The notes beneath the pieces were generated by a model that ran no database searches, had not been told where the DNA came from, and saw only the letters and a program-made list of their open reading frames with translations. Below are positions 44,370-52,273 of a stretch of DNA of 64,000 bases, in pieces (the stretch's first letter is position 1; each line of letters opens with the position of its first letter). The DNA is from an uncultured Collinsella sp. (lineage in GTDB: Bacteria; Actinomycetota; Coriobacteriia; Coriobacteriales; Coriobacteriaceae). Made by a program: the position numbers and the translations under genes. The DNA is taken from assembly GCA_958435945.1 (NCBI GenBank), contig CAUBIC010000010.1:1-64000 (forward strand), in the 5' to 3' direction.

Positions 44370-44840
44370 TTACTGAGCGGCCGCAGTCGAGCTAGCGCCC
44401 GCGGCTGCATCCTGCGAAAAGTCAAGCGTAACGCTCTCGCTGGGCTCCACCATGCCATAGGCGCCCGCAAGATCGCGAATACGTGTGTCGGCACCATAGA
44501 CCGAATGCATGACCTCAAGGTTAGAACTCTCGTCGGTCGCCTTCTCGAGCGTGCTGGCAAGCTCTGCGTTGCCGTTGAGCACCTGGGCCGTGACACCGGC
44601 AAGTGCCACGCGGGCGACACCGATCGTCATGAAGACAGCCGCGATGATGCAAACCGTTTTAAGAACGCTCATGAAAACCGGGCTTACCGCCTGGTTTGCC
44701 TGACGGCCCGCGCCCGTGTAGACATCAAAACGCGGCGTGCGTTGCTCACGAGGGGCAACGGGCGCCTGCGGTGCCTCGCGGTAGGCGGGCATGGCGTTCA
44801 TATCATAGGCGAGTGCTGCGTTTGAGGTGTTATAGCCCAT
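44370..44840 (-). CDS. FtsL-like septum protein
   Basis: A 156-residue bitopic membrane protein in the ftsL position between rsmH and ftsI. A 55-residue cytoplasmic region precedes one helix (about 57-82, FMSVLKTVCIIAAVFMTIGVARVAL), followed by a short extracytoplasmic heptad-like segment (VLNGNAELASTLEKATDESSNLEVM, quoted for positions about 88-112) and an Ala/Ser-rich tail. Sequence similarity of FtsL proteins is always weak; the call rests on topology, size and gene order. It probably joins FtsQ in the FtsQLB complex. Confidence 0.75.
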   Translation of the reverse strand: MGYNTSNAALAYDMNAMPAYREAPQAPVAPREQRTPRFDVYTGAGRQANQAVSPVFMSVLKTVCIIAAVFMTIGVARVALAGVTAQVLNGNAELASTLEKATDESSNLEVMHSVYGADTRIRDLAGAYGMVEPSESVTLDFSQDAAAGASSTAAAQ

Positions 44841-44930
44841 GATATGCCGCCTCCCATCCCGAGTACGTTGGTAGTGTGTTTAAGCTTCGTTTATGGTGCG
44901 AGCGGGAGGTCCAATTTCGCGCGGTCGCGC

Positions 44931-45896
44931 CTACAGGCGCTGCGCCACGCGGATTTTGGCTGATCTCGCCCGAGGGTTGCGCGCAACCTCATCGGGTTGG
45001 GCAACCAAGGGTTTGCGGGTGATGACCTTGAGTATCGGCACGTTGCCGCACACGCACACCGGAATCTCCGGCGGGCACGTGCACCCCTGGCTCATCTCCT
45101 TAAAGTGGTTCTTTACGATACGGTCCTCGAGCGAGTGATACGAGATGACGCAGATGCGTCCGCCCGGGTTGAGCCACCTGGTGGCGGCATCAAGCCCCCT
45201 CTCGAGCACATCGAGCTCGTGGTTGACCTCGATGCGAATGGCCTGGAAGCTCTTCTTGGCCGGGTGCCCACCATGCCGACGAGCGGCAGCCGGAATGCCA
45301 GCCTTGATGATCTCGACAAATTGGCCTGTAGTTTCGATCGGTTCTTGCTCGCGACGGCGCACGATCTCGCGCGCAATCTGCGAGGCGAACTTCTCTTCGC
45401 CATAGACGCGTAGAATCCGGGCGAGGTCGTGTTCGTTATAGGTGTTGATGACCTCAGCTGCGTTTAGGGTGTTGTTACCCGGATCCATCCGCATGTCCAA
45501 TGGGGCATCTTCGTTATACGAAAAGCCCCTGCCAGGGATATCGAGTTGCGGTGACGAAACGCCCAAGTCAAACAGGAAGCCATCGACCCCGGGCACCTCG
45601 GCCGAGCAAAGCAGCTCGTCCAAGTCGCCGAAGTTGCCCTTCAGCAGCTGGTGCGGGACGCCGGGAACCTCGCGGTCCAGACGGGCGCCAGCGGCCTCGA
45701 GGGCCATGTCGTCCTGATCGACGCCGAGCAAAAGGCCCGTCTCCCCCACCTGCGCGGCCATCTTTACCGAATGGCCGGCACCGCCAAGGGTGCAATCGCA
45801 GACAACGGAGCCGCTCTTGAGCTGCAGCGACTCAAGCACTTCGCCGAGCATGACAGGTTCATGCCGATATTCTTGTGTCAAGATCCCACGCTCCAT
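44931..45896 (-). CDS. rsmH: 16S rRNA m4C1402 N4-methyltransferase
   Basis: A 321-residue SAM-dependent methyltransferase (MraW) acting on C1402 in the 30S decoding centre. YRHEPVMLGEVLESL, CTLGGAGHSVKM (SAM loop), LFDLGVSSPQLD, and RICVISYHSLEDRIVKNHF are the family markers. It follows mraZ by 20 bp as usual. The ribosome-binding site is weak, so the exact start among nearby codons is not certain. Confidence 0.95.
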   Translation of the reverse strand: MERGILTQEYRHEPVMLGEVLESLQLKSGSVVCDCTLGGAGHSVKMAAQVGETGLLLGVDQDDMALEAAGARLDREVPGVPHQLLKGNFGDLDELLCSAEVPGVDGFLFDLGVSSPQLDIPGRGFSYNEDAPLDMRMDPGNNTLNAAEVINTYNEHDLARILRVYGEEKFASQIAREIVRRREQEPIETTGQFVEIIKAGIPAAARRHGGHPAKKSFQAIRIEVNHELDVLERGLDAATRWLNPGGRICVISYHSLEDRIVKNHFKEMSQGCTCPPEIPVCVCGNVPILKVITRKPLVAQPDEVARNPRARSAKIRVAQRL

Positions 45897-45916
45897 CCGT
45901 TACTCGTGCCTTGCCC

Positions 45917-46351
45917 TTACGAGAAGAAGAGGTCAAGCAGAGCCTCGTCGTCATCGTCCTCATCGGCCGCGGCGCGGTCCCAAACCTCGAGGTGGTCGTA
46001 GTTACCCACAACCGTGACCTCGCGGTCGAGGTTCGCCTGCTTGCGGAGAGACTCAGAAAGACCGATACGACCGGCGCTATCCACATCCATCGACGTGGTG
46101 CGCTTGTTGATCGCTCTCATGAGCTTCTGGTCGTTGATGTCACGCGGGTTAAAACCCTCGTGGCCCTCACGACCCGCGAAGAGTCCTTCGACCCACTTAT
46201 CGAAGGCCTCGGCAGAGAACACGTACAGAGCATCGACATCCAGGGCTTTGAACACGCGAACGTGCTCTCCAAGCTCCTCGCGAAGGGGTGCAGGCAGGGA
46301 CAGACGACCTTTTGCATCGAGATTGCGCTCGTATGCACCAGTCATTCCCAT
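45917..46351 (-). CDS. mraZ: Transcriptional regulator MraZ
   Basis: A 144-residue protein with two AbrB-like SpoVT domains: GAYERNLDAKGRLSLPAPLRE and TTSMDVDSAGRIGLSESLRKQ each carry the DxxGR motif (DAKGR, DSAGR). MraZ forms rings and represses or tunes the dcw operon by binding repeated TGGGN boxes. The C-terminus is acidic. GAGGGGAGG lies before the ATG. It is the first gene of the long mur/fts cluster and has matching TGGGG repeats 105-131 bp upstream. Confidence 0.95.
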   Translation of the reverse strand: MGMTGAYERNLDAKGRLSLPAPLREELGEHVRVFKALDVDALYVFSAEAFDKWVEGLFAGREGHEGFNPRDINDQKLMRAINKRTTSMDVDSAGRIGLSESLRKQANLDREVTVVGNYDHLEVWDRAAADEDDDDEALLDLFFS

Positions 46352-46455
46352 GTGCGCCCTCCCCTCGGTTTCTCAGATGGCACGTACGCGGGGAACCACC
46401 CCGCCTGTCGACGTCATTAATAATATGGGGAACCGCCCCATTTTTCAACACCTTT

Positions 46456-46482
46456 CCCCACCCCTTCCCCCACCCTACCCCA
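46456..46482 (-). promoter_or_regulatory. Candidate MraZ box
   Basis: Three TGGGG words on the minus strand (46456-46460, 46468-46472 and 46478-46482) are spaced 12 and 10 bp within a G-rich tract before mraZ. E. coli MraZ binds TGGGN repeats with a 10-bp period, so autoregulation is likely. Confidence 0.55.
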
Positions 46483-46558
46483 CCACTCCACCCCCTAACT
46501 ATTGGGCGCCACCCCCGAGCATATGTTCGAAAACACAATATGTTGTGTTTAACGCAAA

Positions 46559-46587
46559 GGCGGGATGCCACCTGTAGCACCCCGCCT
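46559..46587. terminator. Bidirectional terminator-like hairpin between xerD and mraZ
   Basis: GGCGGGATGC pairs with the complementary GCACCCCGCC arm (one wobble), with AAA before and TTT after. It would mainly stop transcription entering the mraZ promoter region. No gene was found in 46352-46812. Confidence 0.5.
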
Positions 46588-46717
46588 TTCAACCTCAACC
46601 TTCAAGTTGACCTTGAGGCGATTTTTATGTCCCTTTACATGCCGTTCACATCGCCCCCAAACTCTCCCACGCGCGGCATGCGCGCCCCACCGCGACATTG
46701 GCCGACGGCGCAAAATG

Positions 46718-46779
46718 GGACGGACCCCCGATTGCCAAAACGTGCGCAACAGCACGTTCCAGCAATCGGGGGTCCGTCC
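46718..46779. repeat. Nested extragenic palindrome, GGGACGG type
   Basis: Perfect 18-bp arms GGACGGACCCCCGATTGC (46718-46735) and its complement (46762-46779) enclose a second perfect hairpin AACGTGC/GCACGTT (46739-46758). It lies 34 bp past the xerD stop and can act as its terminator. Confidence 0.85.
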
Positions 46780-46812
46780 TCGGATAGCATGTAATCGCAG
46801 CTCAGCAGCGTA

Positions 46813-47754
46813 CTAGCGATGTGCCAGCGGGTGGGCCGCAAGGTAAACCTCGGTCAGCTGCGTACGATCGACATGCGTGTAGACCTGCGTCGTCGATATA
46901 TCGGCGTGTCCCAAGATCTCCTGCAGCACGCGAAGGTCCGCACCGCCCGCAAGCATATGGGTGGCAAAGGAGTGGCGCAACGTGTGCGGATGGAGTCCCA
47001 CCAACCCCACCTGGCGCCCGTAGCGCTCGCATATGACGTGAACACCCTGACGCGACAGACGCCCGCCGTTCTTGTTTAAAAAGACCGCCGGCGTCTCTGT
47101 CCCACGAGCATGAGCCGCCAGAAGCTGGCGCCCATCACATATATAGTGCGTCAGGGCACGCGCCGCACTTCCCACCAAAGGGGCCAGACGCTCCTTGGAG
47201 CCCTTGCCGCGAACCAGCACAAAGCCGCCATCGACATGGATATCACTCACATCGAGCCCCACCAGCTCGCTAACGCGAAGGCCGCACCCATACAGCACTT
47301 CCAAGATGGCGTGATCGCGCAGGCCCATCTCGCCATCCGGAAAATCCTGGTCGAGCAATGCCGAAACATCCTCCACCGAAAGGCACTCCGGCAGGCGCTC
47401 GGCCTTTTTTGGCAAACGCAACGCCGCCGTGGGATTTTGGGCCACGGCCCCATCGCGCACCAAAAAGGCATGCAGGCCTTTGACGGCCGCGAGTGCGCGC
47501 TCCACCGAAGCGTCGGAATAGCCCCCGTCGCGCCGATTGGCGATAAAGCCCTCGACGACCCGCCGGCTCACGTCCTCAAAGGATGCAATGCCCGTCCGCT
47601 CCAGATAGGCGCAGTAAGTCGTCAGGTCTCGGCGATAGGCGGCAATCGTGTTGCGCGCCAAGCCCCGCTCGACTGCAAGGTAATCAAGAAACTCCCCCGC
47701 CGCCACAGCGAGCGACGAAGGAGCTTCTTCGATATGTTCCCCGTTCGCCGGCAA
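46813..47754 (-). CDS. xerD: Tyrosine recombinase XerD/XerC
   Basis: A 313-residue site-specific tyrosine recombinase, most likely for chromosome dimer resolution at dif. The SAM-like N-terminal domain (FLDYLAVERGLARNTIAAYRRDL in part) precedes the catalytic domain with Arg in YGCGLRVSELVGLDV, Lys in RGKGSKERL, HTLRHSFATHML, the second His in ILGHADISTTQVYTHV and Tyr in the same segment. Translation probably starts at TTG 47754, overlapping the end of pyrG, without a strong binding site, so coupling is likely. Whether XerC or XerD cannot be fixed from one gene. Confidence 0.9.
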   Translation of the reverse strand: MPANGEHIEEAPSSLAVAAGEFLDYLAVERGLARNTIAAYRRDLTTYCAYLERTGIASFEDVSRRVVEGFIANRRDGGYSDASVERALAAVKGLHAFLVRDGAVAQNPTAALRLPKKAERLPECLSVEDVSALLDQDFPDGEMGLRDHAILEVLYGCGLRVSELVGLDVSDIHVDGGFVLVRGKGSKERLAPLVGSAARALTHYICDGRQLLAAHARGTETPAVFLNKNGGRLSRQGVHVICERYGRQVGLVGLHPHTLRHSFATHMLAGGADLRVLQEILGHADISTTQVYTHVDRTQLTEVYLAAHPLAHR

Positions 47755-47756
47755 CC

Positions 47757-49418
47757 TTAGTCCGTCGCACGATTCATGGGCGTCACCTGTAGGCGATCGA
47801 CACCCTCATGCTGACCAATCGAGGCACGCACGAACTCGCGGAACAGCGGCTGAGGATTGGTGGGGCGGCTCTTGAACTCGGGGTGGGCCTGGGTGGCCAC
47901 GTACCACGGGTGCACGTCGCGCGGCAGCTCGACCATCTCGACCAGACGCTCGTCGGGTGAAAGGCCTGAGATGACAAGACCGGCGTCCTCGAGCTGATCG
48001 CGGAAGGCATTATTGAACTCAAAGCGGTGACGGTGGCGCTCGTAGACAAGCTCCTCGCCATACGCCTCACGCGCGAGAGTATCGGCAGCGAGCTTGCACG
48101 GATAGGCGCCCAGGCGCATGGTGCCGCCCTTCTCGGTCACGTCCTCCTGCGAGCTCATCAGGTCGATTACGCTAAACGGACCGTCCGGATCAAACTCGGA
48201 GGAGCTGGCGCCGGCAAGGCCGACGACGTTACGGGCAAACTCGCACACGGCAACCTGCATACCCAGGCAAATGCCCAGATACGGAATCTTGTGCTCGCGA
48301 GCAAACTCTGCCGCGAGGATCTTGCCCTCCAGGGCGCGCTTGCCAAAGCCGCCGGGAACTAGGATGCCCGACGCGTCGCCCAAAACCTCATTGACGTTTT
48401 CGGCATCGAGGCTCTCACCATCGACCAGCTGGACATCTACGTGACGATCGTAGAAAACGCCTGCGTGATGCAGGGCCTCGATAACCGATAGATATGCGTC
48501 GGGAAGCTGGGTGTACTTACCCACGACGGCAATCTTAACCTTATCGGCATGATGGTTGGCATGATTCTGCTTGCGCAGGAACTCATTCCATGCGCTCATA
48601 TCGCGCTCGCGCGGATCAAGGCCAAGGCGCTCGCAAATGCGCAGGTCAAAGTCCTGCTCGGCGAGCAGCTGCGGCACGTCGTAAATGCTCGCGCAATCCT
48701 CGTTGGTAAAGACGCAGTCGGTGTCGACGTCGCAGAAACTCGCGATCTTGCCGCGAATGGCGTCGTCAATATGGTGATCGGAGCGCAGCACAATGATGTC
48801 GGGCTGGATGCCAAAGCTGCGTAGCTCCTTAACGGAGTGCTGCGTCGGCTTGGTTTTGACCTCATGTGCGGCGGCAATATAGGGAACGAGGGATACGTGG
48901 ATGTAGCAGACGTTCTCGGGACCGGCCTCCTTGCGGTACTGGCGGATAGCCTCGACGAACGGCTGCGACTCGATGTCGCCGATCGTGCCACCCAGCTCGG
49001 TAATGACAACGTCAGAGCCAGTCTGCTCCTCAATACGGCGGAACTTATCTTTAATGGCATTGGTGACGTGCGGAATCACCTGGACGGTGCCACCCAAAAA
49101 GTCACCGCGGCGCTCGCGGGCAATCAGGCTCTTGTAAATGGCGCCCGTCGTAAAGTTAGAATCGCGGGTCAAGTTCTCGTCAATAAAGCGCTCGTAGTGG
49201 CCCAGGTCCAGATCGGACTCGTAGCCGTCCTCGGTCACAAAGACCTCACCGTGCTGGAACGGGCTCATGGTACCGGGGTCGACGTTCAGATACGGGTCGG
49301 CCTTCTGCATCGTTACCTTGTAGCCGCGTGACTTGAGCAGACGGCCCAATGAGGCCGCGGTAATACCCTTGCCTAGGGACGAAACCACGCCACCGGTTAC
49401 GAACACATGCTTGGTCAT
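47757..49418 (-). CDS. pyrG: CTP synthase
   Basis: A 553-residue enzyme that aminates UTP to CTP with glutamine. The synthetase domain opens KHVFVTGGVVSSLGKGITAASLG and has LGGTIGDIES; the C-terminal glutaminase domain has GFGKRALEGK, the nucleophile elbow in YLGICLGMQ with its Cys, and the late His/Glu in QAHPEF. It has normal length. AGGTAAC precedes the ATG. xerD overlaps its 3' end, forming a two-gene unit. Confidence 0.97.
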   Translation of the reverse strand: MTKHVFVTGGVVSSLGKGITAASLGRLLKSRGYKVTMQKADPYLNVDPGTMSPFQHGEVFVTEDGYESDLDLGHYERFIDENLTRDSNFTTGAIYKSLIARERRGDFLGGTVQVIPHVTNAIKDKFRRIEEQTGSDVVITELGGTIGDIESQPFVEAIRQYRKEAGPENVCYIHVSLVPYIAAAHEVKTKPTQHSVKELRSFGIQPDIIVLRSDHHIDDAIRGKIASFCDVDTDCVFTNEDCASIYDVPQLLAEQDFDLRICERLGLDPRERDMSAWNEFLRKQNHANHHADKVKIAVVGKYTQLPDAYLSVIEALHHAGVFYDRHVDVQLVDGESLDAENVNEVLGDASGILVPGGFGKRALEGKILAAEFAREHKIPYLGICLGMQVAVCEFARNVVGLAGASSSEFDPDGPFSVIDLMSSQEDVTEKGGTMRLGAYPCKLAADTLAREAYGEELVYERHRHRFEFNNAFRDQLEDAGLVISGLSPDERLVEMVELPRDVHPWYVATQAHPEFKSRPTNPQPLFREFVRASIGQHEGVDRLQVTPMNRATD

Positions 49419-49548
49419 ATTGAGTTACCTGCGCTTCCCGTAGAAGTTGTCCATACACATCTTACGGGTCTTCATTGTAATACTCGGACCGCAAGCCGTT
49501 CGCATCTTTTCTCGCGCGCGCTCGCATTTCTCAATCTCGAAACAAAAC

Positions 49549-49570
49549 GCCGCCCGGCACCCGAGCGGCG
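49549..49570 (-). terminator. Terminator after the winged-helix gene
   Basis: CGCCGCTCGG pairs with CCGGGCGGCG around a short loop on the minus strand, followed by TTTTGTTT, 26 bp past the stop at 49596. Confidence 0.88.
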
Positions 49571-49595
49571 TCACAGCAACTTAGGCGGCAGATCG

Positions 49596-49931
49596 CTACC
49601 GATCGGCAAGCTCGTCCCCGAGCATATCCTGAACGAGCATACCCGCTCGGATGCCTCTCAGATACCACCCGCCGCGCTCGGTAAGGCAAATACCATTTGC
49701 AAGCTGGCCGCCGTCCTCGCTATATCGCGAAACAACCTCGATCAAGCCGTCAGAATCCAAGCGTTCAATTGCGGCACGGGCTCGATACGGAGACACCCCA
49801 ACGTGCTCCGCAAGCGTTTTGCGCGAGAAACCATATGTCCCGCCACTTTCGGATTGCTGGGCGATCTCCATCAACACCAGCACTTCGACACGCTTCATAT
49901 CGTTGACACTCGCACGACCTTTGCCCGCCAT
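49596..49931 (-). CDS. Winged-helix DNA-binding regulator
   Basis: A 111-residue small regulator with a predicted winged helix-turn-helix (YGFSRKTLAEHVGVSPYRARAAIERLDSDGLIEVV, residues about 35-69, quoted in part as KTLAEHVGVSPYRARAAIERL). The C-terminal wing RYSEDGGQLANGICLTERGGWYL resembles MarR/PadR-type proteins but no family is certain. The start at 49931 follows GAGGAGG; the open frame runs 18 codons further up without support. It lies between DUF1846 and pyrG as a single-gene unit, so its target is not evident. Confidence 0.75.
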   Translation of the reverse strand: MAGKGRASVNDMKRVEVLVLMEIAQQSESGGTYGFSRKTLAEHVGVSPYRARAAIERLDSDGLIEVVSRYSEDGGQLANGICLTERGGWYLRGIRAGMLVQDMLGDELADR

Positions 49932-50125
49932 GGCAGCCTCCTCTAACCGAGCACGAGCATCCAGCGCGCCGTGCACGACCGACACACCTCACGATGGCAG
50001 GTAATATCCATCATGCGGCATCCCGCTAAGGATGAAACAGTTACGGTTATTTTATACCGCTCAAATCGTTTCCAGGCAGGTAAACGGCTATTTTTCGCCG
50101 AAATAGACACTTAATTGATCAAAAA

Positions 50126-50153
50126 GCCGTACCGGGCGCTAACCCGATACGGC
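50126..50153 (-). terminator. Terminator of the DUF1846 gene
   Basis: GCCGTATCGGG pairs with CCCGGTACGGC (minus strand, one wobble), followed by TTTTTG, 34 bp past the stop. Confidence 0.88.
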
Positions 50154-50186
50154 CAAAATGCAATCAATTACCGCGGTACTTCAAAC

Positions 50187-51668
50187 TTATCGATGGAAGA
50201 AACCGCGGCGCTCAAACTTGGGCTCGCAGCACACGTTGATACCCAGTTTGCGCAGCACAGTCTCGTCCGTCGGCGAGATAATCACGCTAAAGAAGGCATC
50301 GCAACCGCGCAGCTGCTCCAGGCCAGAAAGAACACGAGCAGCAGTCTCGCTCGTGGCAGAGGTGATCGACAGCGCCATAAGCGTCTCGTCGGTGTGGAGG
50401 CGCGGGTTTTTGCTGCCCAGGAAATGCGTCTTGAGCTTGCTGATGGGCTCGATCGCCTCATCGCTGATGACCTCGAGCTCAAGGTCGACACCCGAAACAT
50501 GCTTGAGGGCGTTCATGATCAGCGAACTCGCAGCGCCCAGGCGCGTGGAGGTCTTACCGGTCACCACGGAACCGTCCGGCATGACCATGGCGCCCACGGG
50601 ACCACCCGTCAGCTGCTCCCTGGTTAGGGCCGCCGAGCGCGCCGGTGAGTAGTTCTTATCGATGCCGGCCTTCTTCATAATAATCTTGAGACGGTCGACT
50701 TGCTCATCGCCCACGCCGGTACGGCGCACATTTTCGACCGCGGTAAAGTAGCGGCGGACGATCTCCATCTTGGAAGCGTCGCGGCAGGCATCGTCATCGG
50801 TGATGGCAAAGCCGACCATATTTACACCCATGTCGGTGGGGCTCTGGTAGGGGCTCTTGCCTAGGATCTTTTCCATCAGGGCACGGACCACCGGGAAGGC
50901 CTCGACGTCGCGGTTGTAGTTGACCGTGGTCTTGTTGTAGGCCTCAAGGTGAAAGGAATCGATGATGTTGGCATCGTCGAGGTCCGCCGTGGCGGCCTCG
51001 TAGGCAATATTGACCGGATGCGTCAGGGGAAGATTCCAGACCGGGAAGGTCTCAAACTTGGCATAACCGGCGGCGGTGCCGTGCTTATGCTCGTGATACA
51101 GCTGTGAGAGGCAGGTGGCGAGCTTGCCCGAGCCAGGGCCGGGCGCCGTCACGACAACGAGCGGACGCGTGGTCTCGACGAACTCGTTCTTGCCGTAGCC
51201 TTCGTCAGAAACGATCAGATCGACGTCGTGCGGATAGCCCTCAATGGGATAGTGCAGCTTGGCGGGAATGCCGAGTGCATTCAGACGATTGCGGAAGACG
51301 TCGGCAGCGGGCTGACCGGCATACTGCGTGATAACCACGGCCGCGACAGCAAAACCGTTGCCGCGGAACAGGTCGACCAGGCGCAAGACGTCCTCGTCAT
51401 AGGTAATGCCCAGGTCGCCACGGGCCTTGTTCTTCTCGATATGGTTTGCATTGATTGCGATGATGACCTCGACGTCGTCGGCAATGCTCTTGAGCATGCG
51501 GAACTTGCTGTCCGGCTCAAAACCCGGCAGCACGCGACTCGCATGATAGTCGTCAAACAGCTTGCCGCCAAACTCCAAATAGAGCTTACCGCCAAACTGC
51601 GAGATGCGCTCCTTAATGTGAGCAGCCTGCAGCTCGATATACTTCGCGTTGTCGAAACCCTGGCGCAT
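50187..51668 (-). CDS. DUF1846 family protein (UPF0371)
   Basis: A 493-residue protein of the DUF1846/UPF0371 family, common in Firmicutes and gut Actinobacteria. The biochemical role is unknown to me. Conserved stretches are KLYLEFGGKLFDDYHASRVLPGF (in part), a nucleotide-binding-like VVTAPGPGSGKLATCLSQLYHE, and YNRDVEAFPVVRALMEKI. The Gly-rich PGPGSGK resembles a P-loop and suggests nucleotide or phosphate binding. No membrane segment is visible. The start at 51668 follows GGGAG; eight extra upstream codons are open. It is monocistronic. Confidence 0.85.
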   Translation of the reverse strand: MRQGFDNAKYIELQAAHIKERISQFGGKLYLEFGGKLFDDYHASRVLPGFEPDSKFRMLKSIADDVEVIIAINANHIEKNKARGDLGITYDEDVLRLVDLFRGNGFAVAAVVITQYAGQPAADVFRNRLNALGIPAKLHYPIEGYPHDVDLIVSDEGYGKNEFVETTRPLVVVTAPGPGSGKLATCLSQLYHEHKHGTAAGYAKFETFPVWNLPLTHPVNIAYEAATADLDDANIIDSFHLEAYNKTTVNYNRDVEAFPVVRALMEKILGKSPYQSPTDMGVNMVGFAITDDDACRDASKMEIVRRYFTAVENVRRTGVGDEQVDRLKIIMKKAGIDKNYSPARSAALTREQLTGGPVGAMVMPDGSVVTGKTSTRLGAASSLIMNALKHVSGVDLELEVISDEAIEPISKLKTHFLGSKNPRLHTDETLMALSITSATSETAARVLSGLEQLRGCDAFFSVIISPTDETVLRKLGINVCCEPKFERRGFFHR

Positions 51669-51775
51669 GTATGGCTCCCGTCCCGTTTCCATTTAATGTC
51701 CTAGGCGATTATAACGGAGCAGACCCTTCCCGATGCCCAGGTCATCAACAGGCACCAACCAAACATGCCATCGAT

Positions 51776-51844
51776 AAGTTGCGGTGGAATAGTTCCTGTT
51801 TAACCCCTCAAGACGGCCAAACAGGAACTATTCCACCGCAACTT
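51776..51844. repeat. Extragenic palindrome, TTGCGGTGG family, copy 2
   Basis: Perfect 26-bp arms (51776-51801 and 51819-51844, core TTGCGGTGGAATAGTTCC) with a 17-nt loop. The same element, with one arm mismatch, lies at 12283-12349. It sits 108 bp upstream of the DUF1846 start. Confidence 0.85.
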
Positions 51845-51869
51845 CCCCATTTGGCGCAAAGTAACCTGA

Positions 51870-51990
51870 CCCCTTTGCACCAACAACAGAAACGTCGCGG
51901 GCAGAGAACGGACAGCGAACGGGCACCAGAGCGAGCAAGCAGTCCCTTGCACCAATAAGGGGAGCGTCGCAGGTTGAGCATAAGTCAGCG
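51870..51990. repeat. Imperfect tandem repeats before structured element B
   Basis: Two degenerate units share the words CCYTTGCACCAAYAA and MGTCGCRGG (about 51877 and 51944). CCAGAGCGAGCAAG at 51926-51939 exactly matches 61-74 of structured element A, so this stretch probably holds decayed copies of that element. No gene is visible between 51669 and 52273. Confidence 0.5.
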
Positions 51991-51995
51991 AGCGA

Positions 51996-52131
51996 CGTCC
52001 AGGACGTACAAGTTGGCATGAAAAAGGCAAGGCATAGACCTTTTGGTCATGCCTTGCCTTTTGAATGACAAATTGTCGTCCTGGACGGCGCGCAGCGTCG
52101 GCCGGTTCCGGCGTTTGGTAAAACGCCGGAA
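51996..52131. ncRNA. Structured element, copy B (candidate ncRNA or folded repeat)
   Basis: Helices: CGTCCAGGACG 51996-52006 with 52077-52087, ACAA 52008-52011 with TTGT 52073-52076, TTGGCAT 52013-52019 with ATGACAA 52065-52071 (one mismatch), and an inner hairpin about 52022-52060 with a TTTT loop. The linker GCAGCGTCGGCCGG leads to a hairpin at 52106-52131 with loop GGTA. Every helix matches one in copy A but with changed bases. On the minus strand the inner hairpin ends in TTTTTC and lies behind yfcC. Confidence 0.5.
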
Positions 52132-52140
52132 CACAAGAGC

Positions 52141-52208
52141 GCCCCCTCCCGCGCACGGAACGGGAGGGGGCTAAAGGTAGGAGTCTACCGGTGGGTTGAC
52201 CCCACCGG
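52141..52208 (-). terminator. Two hairpins after the YfcC-type transporter gene
   Basis: CCGGTGGG/CCCACCGG (52188-52208) and an 11-bp stem GCCCCCTCCCG/CGGGAGGGGGC (52141-52171) lie 65-135 bp past the stop. Neither is followed by a clear T-run, so their role as terminators is probable but not firm. Confidence 0.5.
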
Positions 52209-52273
52209 ACAGACGATGACCAGGTGATCCTTTACAGGATCGTCAAGGTTTCCGTGGGGTACCCGTTGGGTAC

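Noticed and set aside
50041..50100. ACCGTT-like words between the winged-helix and DUF1846 genes
   Set aside because: GTAAACGGC has no partner repeat at 21 bp on either side.
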